In this document: positions 24,785 through 33,329 of the stretch, piece by piece
Position numbering within the stretch: position 1 is the stretch's first letter
Layout: each line of letters opens with the position of its first letter
Notes under the pieces: generated by a model
Told to the model about the DNA's origin: nothing
Databases searched by the model: none
What the model saw: only the letters and a program-made list of their open reading frames with translations
NCBI GenBank assembly: GCA_038522735.1
Contig: JBCBJX010000003.1
Coordinates: 1 to 64,000 of the forward strand
Reading direction: 5' to 3'
DNA from: JBCBJX01 sp038522735
GTDB taxonomy: Bacteria; Pseudomonadota; Alphaproteobacteria; Caulobacterales; Parvularculaceae
DNA length: 64,000 bases
Position numbers and translations under genes: made by a program

Positions 24785-25666
24785 ATGCCGAGTTTGAAAG
24801 ACCTCAAAAACCGCATCGGTTCGGTGAAGTCGACGCGGAAGATTACGAAGGCGATGCAGATGGTTGCCGCAGCGAAGCTGCGCAAAGCGGAGCAGGCGGC
24901 GAATGCGGCCCGTCCTTATGCGGAGCGCATGGAGGCGGTGCTCGCCAACGTCTCTGAAGCCGTGAAGGGCGACCCCTCCGCGCCGAAGCTGCTGACCGGC
25001 ACGGGCGAGGACAAGACCCACCTGCTCGTCGTCGCGACGGCTGACCGGGGGCTTTGCGGCGGCTTTAACTCCTCCATCGTCCGCAAGGCGCGCGAGGCGG
25101 TCGTCCGCCTGCAGGGCGACGGCAAGACGGTGAAAATCCTCTGCATCGGCCGGAAGGGCCGCGACCAGCTGAAGCGCCTCTATGGCGACCTCATCCTCGA
25201 CACGATCGAGCTGATGGACGTGAAGTCCCTCGACTTCTCCGTCGCCGACAGGATCGCGGGCCGTGTCCTCAAAATGTTCGAGGACGGCGAGTTCGACGTC
25301 TGCACGCTCTTTTTCGGCGAGTTCAGGTCGGTCATCTCCCAGGTGCCGACGGCGAACCAGATCATCCCTGCGACGCCGCCCGGGGGCGTCGAGACGCCGG
25401 ACCTTCAGGGCGCCGTCTACGTCTATGAACCGGACGAGGAAGAAATCCTGAAAGCCCTGCTGCCGCGCTATGTCGGCGTGCAGATCTTCCGGGCGCTGCT
25501 TGAAAACGCCGCGTCCGAGCAGGGGGCCCGCATGTCGGCCATGGACAACGCCACCCGCAACGCCGGCGATATGATCGACAAGCTGGAGCTTCAGTACAAC
25601 CGCGCCCGCCAGGCGCAGATCACCAAGGAACTCATCGAGATCATCTCGGGCGCGGAAGCGCTCTGA
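24785..25666 (+). CDS. atpG: F1F0 ATP synthase subunit gamma
   Basis: 293 residues. Central rotor shaft of F1. The N-terminal helix MPSLKDLKNRIGSVKSTRKITKAMQMVAAAKLRKAE, the DRGLCGGFNSSI loop and the C-terminal helix SAMDNATRNAGDMIDKLELQYNRARQAQITKELIEI are the classic gamma landmarks. Preceded by the microprotein and followed after 45 bp by a toxin-antitoxin pair instead of atpD. Confidence 0.97.
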   Translation: MPSLKDLKNRIGSVKSTRKITKAMQMVAAAKLRKAEQAANAARPYAERMEAVLANVSEAVKGDPSAPKLLTGTGEDKTHLLVVATADRGLCGGFNSSIVRKAREAVVRLQGDGKTVKILCIGRKGRDQLKRLYGDLILDTIELMDVKSLDFSVADRIAGRVLKMFEDGEFDVCTLFFGEFRSVISQVPTANQIIPATPPGGVETPDLQGAVYVYEPDEEEILKALLPRYVGVQIFRALLENAASEQGARMSAMDNATRNAGDMIDKLELQYNRARQAQITKELIEIISGAEAL

Positions 25667-25676
25667 TCTGCTAGCA

Positions 25677-25705
25677 TTGACAGCACGTTTCGCAATCGAC
25701 ATATC
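25677..25705 (+). promoter_or_regulatory. Candidate promoter for the antitoxin-toxin pair inside the atp operon
   Basis: TTGACA at 25677-25682, a 17-bp spacer, then CATATC at 25700-25705 (three of six matches to the -10 consensus) in the 45-bp gap after atpG. A start of transcription 6-7 bp later would fall on the antitoxin ATG at 25712, giving a leaderless mRNA; no clear Shine-Dalgarno precedes that ATG, which is consistent. It would give the module expression independent of the atp promoter. Confidence 0.4.
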
Positions 25706-25711
25706 CCGCTC

Positions 25712-26038
25712 ATGAAAACGATCACCATCAGACAGGTCCCCGACGAGGTGCACGAGGCGCTCCGCCTGCGCGCCGCCGCGGACGGCTGCTCGATGGAGGA
25801 AGAGGCGCGCCGGCTGCTTGCGCAGTCCCTGCGGCCGGCCGCCAAGCCTGATTTCAGCGGCGTGCGGGCCATTCAGGCGCGCATCAGGACACGACGCGAG
25901 CGGACCGGCGATGCGCGAACTGCTGCGGAAATCGTCCGCGACATGCGGAACGAGGATCTCGCTGCGACGGATGCGAAATGGGAACGGATCGACGCCGACG
26001 CGAAGCGGCGGCGTGAAGAGGGCGGGGGAGGCGTATGA
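25712..26038 (+). CDS. FitA/VapB-type ribbon-helix-helix antitoxin
   Basis: 108 residues. The N-terminal 45 residues (TITIRQVPDEVHEALRLRAAADGCSMEEEARRLL) are a FitA-like ribbon-helix-helix DNA-binding domain. The rest is a charged helical segment ending KRRREEGGGGV, the part that would wrap the toxin. Its stop overlaps the toxin start (ATGATGA). FitA/VapB antitoxins neutralise PIN-domain ribonucleases and repress their own promoter. It lies between atpG and atpD in the same orientation, which is highly unusual. Base composition is similar to the neighbours, so there is no sign of recent transfer. Confidence 0.85.
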   Translation: MKTITIRQVPDEVHEALRLRAAADGCSMEEEARRLLAQSLRPAAKPDFSGVRAIQARIRTRRERTGDARTAAEIVRDMRNEDLAATDAKWERIDADAKRRREEGGGGV

Positions 26039-26430
26039 TGCTCGATACGTCAGCCGTCCTTGCTTTCTTTTTCGATGAACCGGGCGCCGACACCGTCGAG
26101 CAGGCCTTGCCGGGGGCTGCGATTTCCGTAGTGAATCTCGGCGAACTGTTCGGCGTCGTCCGTCGCAGCGGGGTTGAGGCAAGCCCGCGGGAGGTCGAGG
26201 GGCATCTCGCTTCGGCCGGCGTCTCAGTCGTGTCGCCGACCTCGGCGACCGCGCGCCTCGCCGCCGACTACGTCGCGACCCCGACGCCTCGGGGCGCAGC
26301 GTCGATCTCCCTCGCCGATGGGTTCTGCCTCGCCCACGCCGCCGAAGCCGGCGTGCCCGTGCTCACCGCCGACAGGGCGTGGGCCGAGACGCCCTTCGAG
26401 CATCCCGTCGATATCCAACTCGTTCGCTGA
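26035..26430 (+). CDS. PIN-domain ribonuclease toxin, VapC/FitB-type
   Basis: 131 residues from ATG 26035 (ATG 26038 equally possible). All four PIN acidic residues are present: D4 (MLDTSAVLAFF), E37 (NLGELFG), D95 (SLADGFCLA) and D113 (LTADRAW), so it is probably an active Mg2+-dependent endoribonuclease. VapC toxins cleave tRNA or rRNA and arrest growth. It ends 37 bp before the atpD start, which has its own AAGGAA ribosome-binding site (26455-26460). The module therefore splits the F1 operon without disrupting either neighbour. Confidence 0.88.
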   Translation: MMLDTSAVLAFFFDEPGADTVEQALPGAAISVVNLGELFGVVRRSGVEASPREVEGHLASAGVSVVSPTSATARLAADYVATPTPRGAASISLADGFCLAHAAEAGVPVLTADRAWAETPFEHPVDIQLVR

Positions 26431-26467
26431 CGCCAGCGATCCGCACACGACCCGAAGGAAAGACATC

Positions 26468-27898
<1,431 letters not shown>

Positions 27899-27902
27899 AT
27901 CG

Positions 27903-28103
27903 GTGGCGGACGGGCTTCGCCTTGAGGACTGCGTCAACGACGTCTGTCCATGGTCGGGCGATCCCGTCTCGGCCGACAGCCTGACGACCTATCGCGGACG
28001 GGTCGTCGGGTTCTGCAATCCAAGGTGCCGCGACAAGTTCGAACGCGCTGTCGTCGCCTTTGACGACGTGCTCCAGGCAAGCGAGCCGACCGATGGCCGA
28101 TAA
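27903..28103 (+). CDS. 66-residue four-Cys YHS/TRASH-like metal-binding protein between atpD and atpC
   Basis: 66 residues from GTG 27903, 4 bp after atpD, overlapping atpC by 11 bp. Cys10, Cys15, Cys38 and Cys42 occur in CVNDVCPWSG and GFCNPRCRDKF; the CP-x2-G ... FC-x3-C-x2-KF pattern is that of YHS/TRASH metal-binding domains. Similar small proteins in alphaproteobacteria are sometimes mislabelled glutathione S-transferase. It is probably a cytoplasmic Zn or heavy-metal-binding protein. Co-translation with atpD and atpC is evident; any function in the ATP synthase is unknown. Confidence 0.75.
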   Translation: MADGLRLEDCVNDVCPWSGDPVSADSLTTYRGRVVGFCNPRCRDKFERAVVAFDDVLQASEPTDGR

Positions 28104-28485
28104 ACTCCACTTCTCCCTCGTCTCGCCGGAGCGCGAGCTCATGTCCCGCGAGGTCGATCAGGTGATCGTTCCGGGAACGGACGGCCGCTTCGGCGTTCTC
28201 GCGAACCACGCGCCCTTCATGTCGACCCTGACGGCGGGGCTGCTCTCCGTCATGGACGGCGGCAAGGAAGAGAAGGTGTTCGTGCGCGGCGGGTTCGCGG
28301 ACGTGACGCCCGCGGGCCTCACGGTTCTGGCGGAAGAAGCGACGCCCGTCTCCGAGCTTGTCGGCGACGCCTTCGGCGCCCGGTACGCGAAAGCCGAAGA
28401 CACGCTGAAAGCCGCGGAAACGGACGAAGAGCGGCTCGAAGCGCAGAACGCTCTCACCGCCCTCCAGGCTGTCCGCGACGCGTAA
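28093..28485 (+). CDS. atpC: F1F0 ATP synthase subunit epsilon
   Basis: 130 residues from ATG 28093 (MADKLHFSLVSPERELM); the upstream GTG/ACG-rich extension in the same frame is not part of the family. The N-terminal beta-sandwich (VIVPGTDGRFGVLANHAPFMSTL) and a C-terminal helical hairpin (from about 90) are visible. It couples the rotor to F1 and can inhibit ATP hydrolysis. Last gene of the operon, converging with the repeat protein 3 bp away; no terminator hairpin with a T-tract fits in the gap. Confidence 0.95.
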   Translation: MADKLHFSLVSPERELMSREVDQVIVPGTDGRFGVLANHAPFMSTLTAGLLSVMDGGKEEKVFVRGGFADVTPAGLTVLAEEATPVSELVGDAFGARYAKAEDTLKAAETDEERLEAQNALTALQAVRDA

Positions 28486-28488
28486 GGC

Positions 28489-30297
28489 CTAAGCCTGCAC
28501 GTCGACGCCGGCCTCGTCATCGGCGCCGCCGAAGGTCAGCGTTTCCTCGCCGAGCCGGAACTCGACCGTCGCCGCGTCCGCGCCTTCGACGGTGACGGAC
28601 TCGCCGCTTTCAAATTCGAGAACCACCGTTCCATCCTCGCCTTCGGTGATGTCGACCTCCTGGAAGCTTTCGGCGAGCTCCTCGCCCAGCGTCACCACAT
28701 AGGTTCCGCCGGCCGCGACGCTGACGACGTCGTTCCCGTCGCCGCCGCGGAAGGAGACGCCCGCTTCGGCTGCGTCGATCGCAATCACGTCGTCCCCGCG
28801 GCCGCCTCTGATGTCGGTCGCTTTCTCCGCGCTCACCGCAATCACGTCGTCGCCGAGACCGCCGAAGACGCCGGAGACATAGCCGCCCTCGACCGCGACC
28901 GTATCGTCCCCGCGGCCGCCGCTGATCGAATAGGCGCGCTCGGCGCGGACGATCACCTCGTCGTCGCCATAGCCGCCGCCGATCCCGCCGACGCGTTCGC
29001 CCGCGACGTCGACCACGTCGTCCCCCCGTCCGCCGGAAACGCCGTAGGCGTACTCCGCCGTGACGGTCACCGCATCGTTCCCGGAGCCGCCCGCGATGCG
29101 TTTGGCGCTCAGGGCTTCGACCGCGATCGCATCGTCGCCCGATCCGCCGGAGATGCGGCGCGCTTTCTCCGCTGAAACGGCGAGGGCGTCGTTTCCGGAG
29201 CCGCCCGAAACCCGGTTCGCACGGACGGCGTCGATCGCGACCGCATCGTCGCCCGATCCGCCGCGCACCCGCGAGACGCGATCGGCCGCGATGGTGATCG
29301 CATCGTTCCCGGAGCCGCCGCCGACGCGACGGACGCGCTCTGCAGCGATCGACAGGGCGTCGTCGCCGGCGCCGGTGAAGAGGCGACGGACTTTCTCAGC
29401 TTCGAGCGTCGCGGAGTCGTTCGCGGCGCCCGTGTAAAGCCGAGACACCCGCGCCGCCGCGATGGCGATCGCGTCCCTTTCGTCCGAAGGCGCGGCTTCT
29501 GTTTCGCCAGCGGCGCGGCCGGCTTCGGCGGCGTCTTCCACCAGCTCCAAGACCGCGTCGTCCGTCGCTTGGGTTTCGACGGGCGCGTCGAGGCGGTAGC
29601 GCTGGATCAGCGAAGCGACGAGAGCGTCGAAATCGGCGTCGCTCAGGAGGCCGCCGGTGCGCTCTGCATCTTCAAGAGAAAACGAGGACGCGGGGTCCGT
29701 TGAGGTGATTTCCGCCGGAGCAGCGTCGGTCGACGGAGCCGCCGGCGCGTCCTCCGCAACAGGCGTTGCAACCGGCGCGCGCTCGGCGACGGTTGGCGTC
29801 GCCGGGGCAAGCGTTTCGGGCGCCTCCGGCCGGGCCGGGGCCTCGACGACCGCGGCCGGGGCTGTCTTCGGAACGAAGCGGAAGGCGCCGAAGCCTTCGG
29901 CGGTCTCGAAATAGGCCGTAAAGCCCGCCGGCGCGGCGGTCCGCTCGTTCGCAACGTAGACGGATGCTTGGCCGTCCTGAACGACGAGCGCGCCTTTCTC
30001 GCTCGCAACCGCGAAGCGCGCGACGCCCGCGTCCTCAAGCCGGCCCGTCAGCTCGCCGAGGGCGTCGGCGATCCGGTCGAGGCGCTCTGCGAGGCCGCCA
30101 ACGGCGCCGCGACGGGCGGAACCGCTGTCGCCGCCCGAAGCGCTCGTTTCAGCGCGAACGCCGCCGACCGAGGCGCGCGGACCGTCGGCCGTCACCTCGG
30201 CCGACAGCGCCGGCGTCGCCGTTTCACCCCCCGCGGGCGTACGGAATTTCTGGAACAGGATGGCCGCCGATGCGGCGCTGGAGATAGCTGACGTCAT
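28489..30297 (-). CDS. RTX-like protein with thirteen 19-residue GGxGxD repeats
   Basis: 602 residues, acidic, with no Sec signal peptide. Residues 1-140 contain a helical segment (AERLDRIADALGELTGRLEDAG) and a small beta domain; 145-205 is a Pro/Ala-rich linker. From 289 to about 536 there are thirteen tandem units of 19 residues (one of 20), each beginning with an RTX nonapeptide such as GGSGNDAIT followed by a ten-residue second strand (for example IAADRVSRVR). The C-terminus (540-602) is acidic and beta-rich, as in some type I secretion substrates. Ca2+ binding and secretion are inference. It has no adjacent hlyB/hlyD. The first two units use TGAxxD. Confidence 0.8.
   Translation of the reverse strand: MTSAISSAASAAILFQKFRTPAGGETATPALSAEVTADGPRASVGGVRAETSASGGDSGSARRGAVGGLAERLDRIADALGELTGRLEDAGVARFAVASEKGALVVQDGQASVYVANERTAAPAGFTAYFETAEGFGAFRFVPKTAPAAVVEAPARPEAPETLAPATPTVAERAPVATPVAEDAPAAPSTDAAPAEITSTDPASSFSLEDAERTGGLLSDADFDALVASLIQRYRLDAPVETQATDDAVLELVEDAAEAGRAAGETEAAPSDERDAIAIAAARVSRLYTGAANDSATLEAEKVRRLFTGAGDDALSIAAERVRRVGGGSGNDAITIAADRVSRVRGGSGDDAVAIDAVRANRVSGGSGNDALAVSAEKARRISGGSGDDAIAVEALSAKRIAGGSGNDAVTVTAEYAYGVSGGRGDDVVDVAGERVGGIGGGYGDDEVIVRAERAYSISGGRGDDTVAVEGGYVSGVFGGLGDDVIAVSAEKATDIRGGRGDDVIAIDAAEAGVSFRGGDGNDVVSVAAGGTYVVTLGEELAESFQEVDITEGEDGTVVLEFESGESVTVEGADAATVEFRLGEETLTFGGADDEAGVDVQA
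28690..29433 (-). repeat. Tandem 57-bp coding repeat (thirteen units)
   Basis: The DNA encoding the 19-residue units is itself recognisably repetitive, with a recurrent GC-rich block covering the GG-x-G-x-D codons every 57 bp. Glycine positions fall at residues 289, 308, 327, 346, 365, 384, 403, 422, 441, 460, 479, 498 and 518 of the protein. Alternate units tend to have GGSGND and GGSGDD, suggesting expansion partly by doubling. Such an array is a likely site of copy-number variation. Confidence 0.85.
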
Positions 30298-30386
30298 GTA
30301 CGTCTCCCGACACGTTGTTCTTCTTCAACGGCCGGATTCTCCAGCGGATCGCGCAAGCGATATCTGGGGACGGTAGTGCGACAGGG

Positions 30387-30401
30387 TTAACCTGCACTTA
30401 C
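30387..30401. promoter_or_regulatory. CtrA-like site upstream of the repeat-protein gene
   Basis: TTAA-CCTGCAC-TTAC matches the CtrA consensus TTAA-N7-TTAA with one mismatch, about 90 bp upstream of the start of the RTX-like gene and 5 bp from the end of rppH. CtrA commonly controls surface and motility genes in alphaproteobacteria. Single near-matches occur by chance. Confidence 0.3.
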
Positions 30402-30405
30402 CTTG

Positions 30406-30909
30406 TCAGGACTTCGATTTTAAGAACTCAGTAAGGGGATGGAAGCAGGCGGCGACTTCCAGATAGACGTTCCGCTTGAAGGGCACGATCAGGTCCGGCG
30501 TGTCGGTCAGGGGCGCCCAGCGCCACTGGTCGAACTCGGGCGTGTGCGTATCGAGGCGGATCTCGTCGTCCGCCCCGTCGAACAGCATCGCCACCCATTT
30601 CTGCCGCTGGCCGCGAAATCCACGCGAGTTAAGGCCCGAGGGAAAGTCGTAAGTGAGCCAGCCGGGCGTCACGACGAGAGGGCGGGCGTTCTCGACGCCT
30701 GTCTCCTCCGCAAGTTCGCGCCGCGCCGCGGCGAGGATGCTCTCGCCCTCGTCGACGCCGCCCTGGGGCATTTGCCAGGCGTAGCGCCCTGCAGCCTCGG
30801 CGCTGTCGCCGAAATCGCCGACCCGTCGGCCGATCCAGACGTCCCCGTCGCGATTGAAGAGCGCGACGCCGACATTCGGCCGGTAGCGGGCGAGGTCGGT
30901 TGAACTCAT
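30406..30909 (-). CDS. rppH: RNA pyrophosphohydrolase (Nudix)
   Basis: 167 residues from ATG 30909. Removes pyrophosphate from the 5' end of mRNAs, opening them to RNase E-type decay; in alphaproteobacteria also called IalA or NudH. Nudix box at about 50-72 (GGVDEGESILAAARRELAEETGV) is complete. WQMPQGGVDEGE and the C-terminal FKRNVYLEVAACF region fit RppH. It overlaps the yibQ-like gene by 4 bp, as in the conserved envC-ctpA-yibQ-rppH order. Confidence 0.94.
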   Translation of the reverse strand: MSSTDLARYRPNVGVALFNRDGDVWIGRRVGDFGDSAEAAGRYAWQMPQGGVDEGESILAAARRELAEETGVENARPLVVTPGWLTYDFPSGLNSRGFRGQRQKWVAMLFDGADDEIRLDTHTPEFDQWRWAPLTDTPDLIVPFKRNVYLEVAACFHPLTEFLKSKS

Positions 30910-31961
30910 ATCGAGCGCTCCGCAGCCTCGACGAGGTGCGAGGGCGGCGTCAGCACGACGCCGCGTGCGGGAAGACCCGCCGCCCACGTGCGGATCGCTG
31001 CGATCCCCTGAACGCTCGCCGGCGCCTTAACGAGCATGAAGCCGTTTTCGACGGCCTGTTTCTCCAGCGCCCTGAGGCTCTCCGCGGAGACGTCCGTCAG
31101 CACCATGTCGATCCGGCGATAGGGCGCCCGCGTGCCAGAGTAGACGGCGGGCGCAGCGCTTTCGGCGGGGTTCGGATCTTCAAGGAAAGCGAGGTTGCGC
31201 TGCTCCAGCCGCGCTGCGATCGGCGCCATCGCCGCTGCGTTCGTGCGAAACGCGTCGCCGAGATAGGGCGTCGCGAAGGTGAACGCATCGGAGCGCGAGA
31301 GCATCCAGTCAAGGCGCTTCAGATTGTCCTTCGGCGGACGGCCGGTGAGGAGCACCGCCGGGCCAAGGGTCTCGGCCGGGATGCGCTTCGCCTCCATGGG
31401 CAGCTCGACGCCCGTCTCATGGCCGCGCGCAGCGGCGGCCGCAGCCCATTCGCCCGTCTTCGCCCCGTAAGGCACGAAGCTGAACGCGACCTCCGGCGGC
31501 GCGAGGCGGATCGCCTGCTCGGTGAGGTCCGGATCAAGGCCGAGACCTGCGAGCAGGATAGCGATGCGCGGCGCGGGTTTCGCCGCCACGACGTCGACTT
31601 TCTGAGCCGGCTGCGCGGCGCGGGTTTCCGGTTTGACTCGCGGCGCGGGCGGCGGGCTCGGCGCGATGACCGTCGGAGCCCGATCGTCGGCGAACGTCTC
31701 CTCGCCGGCCTGTCGAGCGTCGAGGAGCGGCGGCGGCGCGAAGCGCTCCGCGGCGGATGAGAGATCGGCCTTTGCGATGCGGACAGGCTCGGGCGCCCGG
31801 TTCGGAAGCTGCATCTCGGCGAGCACGACGACGCGCGGCGGCGTCGGGCGGTCCAGCGCCGCGGACACGACGAAGCCGCCGGCGATCATCGCGATCAAGC
31901 CGATCCAGGCCCGGGAAAGAAGCCCGAACGCCGGTCGCGCGCGGTGGTTGGTGCGGGTCAT
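30906..31961 (-). CDS. Divergent polysaccharide deacetylase family protein (DUF610, YibQ-like)
   Basis: 351 residues: an N-terminal membrane anchor (about 12-33), a Pro-rich linker, and a C-terminal deacetylase-like barrel (from about 150). Motif positions are altered: IAILLAGLGL where the active form has a VIDD-like pair, ELPMEA for HLPME, and FATPYLGD for NNHMG, so metal binding is probably lost; many alphaproteobacterial members share such changes. The family accompanies EnvC and CtpA and is thought to act on the cell wall or its remodelling. It is translationally coupled to rppH. Confidence 0.85.
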   Translation of the reverse strand: MTRTNHRARPAFGLLSRAWIGLIAMIAGGFVVSAALDRPTPPRVVVLAEMQLPNRAPEPVRIAKADLSSAAERFAPPPLLDARQAGEETFADDRAPTVIAPSPPPAPRVKPETRAAQPAQKVDVVAAKPAPRIAILLAGLGLDPDLTEQAIRLAPPEVAFSFVPYGAKTGEWAAAAAARGHETGVELPMEAKRIPAETLGPAVLLTGRPPKDNLKRLDWMLSRSDAFTFATPYLGDAFRTNAAAMAPIAARLEQRNLAFLEDPNPAESAAPAVYSGTRAPYRRIDMVLTDVSAESLRALEKQAVENGFMLVKAPASVQGIAAIRTWAAGLPARGVVLTPPSHLVEAAERSI

Positions 31962-32060
31962 GGCGTCTCGTTCAAATTGGTTACCACATCTGCAACGCTT
32001 AGGGTTATCAAGACGCTAACGCGCCTAGCGATCGATGCGCGCAAGACGGGCGGGCGGGGC

Positions 32061-33329
32061 GTGCCGGAGTTTTCAGACGACGAAATCGAGACGCTGCAGG
32101 CCGCGGCGGCCCTGATCCTCGACGCGGAATCGCGCCTGCCGGTCCTGAAGACGCTGGCCTGGGACCGGGCCCTCGCGGACCGGTTCTTTGCAAGCGGCGA
32201 GACCGAACCGCCGGCGCCCGAGTACCCGAAAATCGATATCGGACCGGCGCTTGAAGCAATCGTTTCCGCTCGCGCGCTCATCTCGGGATCGAGCCCGGTC
32301 CACGACTGGCTGCGGCGCACCGCGGACGTCGTGGAGGAGACGGCGGCGCTTCTTTCGTGCGTCGGAACCTCGGCTTTTCACGGCCACTCCGTCGCGCTCT
32401 ACGGCGCGCCCGACGCGCCGCTCGCCGACGGGAGGACGACGGCCCTCGCCCTCGCCGACAAGCTCGACGAGCTTCTGAGCGATTTCGACATCGGCGGCGC
32501 GAAGCTGGAGCCGCCTGCGCGGATGACGGCGAGGGACCTGAAGATCGAGCTCGACGCGCGGCTGCCCGACCTCTTCGGCGATCAGGCGCCGCGGGTGGAG
32601 GTCACCCAGAACGTGTCGGCGAAGGCGGCGGCCGGGTCGGATTACATCAAGCTGCGCGAGGATGCGGGCTTCTCCGATCTCGACGCCGATCAGCTCCTTC
32701 AGCACGAGGCTTATATCCACATCGCGACCGGGTATAACGGCCGCGCCCAGAACCGCTTCCCGATCCTCGCTGAAAGCCATCCGGGCAACGCGCGCACCCA
32801 GGAAGGCCTCGCGGTGTTCGCCGAATTCATTTCCGGCAGCCTCGACCCGCGCCGCTTCAAACGCCTTGCGGACCGGGTGATCGCGATCCAGCTTGCCGCG
32901 GAAGGCGCCGACTTCCTCGATCTTTATCACTTCTTCCGGGAGCGGAACGCCGCGGATGCGCCCTTCGAGGCGTTTGAAAGCGCCCGGCGCGTGGTTCGCG
33001 GCGGCCTCGTCAACGGCGGGGCGCCGTTTACGAAAGATTCGGTCTATCTCGGCGGCCTCCTCGAGGTGCACAGCTATCTGCGCGCCGCCGTGCAAGCGGG
33101 CGACGCGGAATTCATCCGGCTTCTGTTCGTCGGGAAGATCGACCTTGAGGACCTCCGCGCCATGAAGGCTCTGCGCGATGCGGGCCTCATCGCCGAGCCG
33201 CGCTACCTGCCGCCTTGGGCGAAGGATCTGCGGTTCCTTCTCGCTTATCTCGCCTATTCGACCTTCCTCAATCAGATCGATCTGCGCGGCGTGACGGCCC
33301 GCTATCAGGCGCTGTTCGCCGAGGCTTGA
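32061..33329 (+). CDS. DUF1704 / MATCAP-like metallopeptidase ('QEGLA' protein)
   Basis: 422 residues from GTG 32061; the open frame extends to about 31944, so the start is uncertain. The gluzincin-like motif HEAYIH (H215-E216-x3-H220) and the downstream QEGLAVFAE (Q247 to E255, third ligand) define the DUF1704 family ('flavohemoglobin expression-modulating QEGLA motif protein'), related to the vasohibin/MATCAP tyrosine carboxypeptidases. Bacterial targets are unknown. It is the only plus-strand gene in this part of the cluster and converges on rmd with a 25-bp overlap. Confidence 0.82.
   Translation: MPEFSDDEIETLQAAAALILDAESRLPVLKTLAWDRALADRFFASGETEPPAPEYPKIDIGPALEAIVSARALISGSSPVHDWLRRTADVVEETAALLSCVGTSAFHGHSVALYGAPDAPLADGRTTALALADKLDELLSDFDIGGAKLEPPARMTARDLKIELDARLPDLFGDQAPRVEVTQNVSAKAAAGSDYIKLREDAGFSDLDADQLLQHEAYIHIATGYNGRAQNRFPILAESHPGNARTQEGLAVFAEFISGSLDPRRFKRLADRVIAIQLAAEGADFLDLYHFFRERNAADAPFEAFESARRVVRGGLVNGGAPFTKDSVYLGGLLEVHSYLRAAVQAGDAEFIRLLFVGKIDLEDLRAMKALRDAGLIAEPRYLPPWAKDLRFLLAYLAYSTFLNQIDLRGVTARYQALFAEA

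Noticed and set aside
26174..26467. N-terminal extension of atpD in the same frame
   Set aside because: It lies inside the toxin gene in another frame; ATG 26468 has the ribosome-binding site and the conserved beta-subunit N-terminus.
28690..29433. The 57-bp repeats as a CRISPR or minisatellite locus
   Set aside because: The repeats are in frame with a continuous coding sequence and have no unique spacers.
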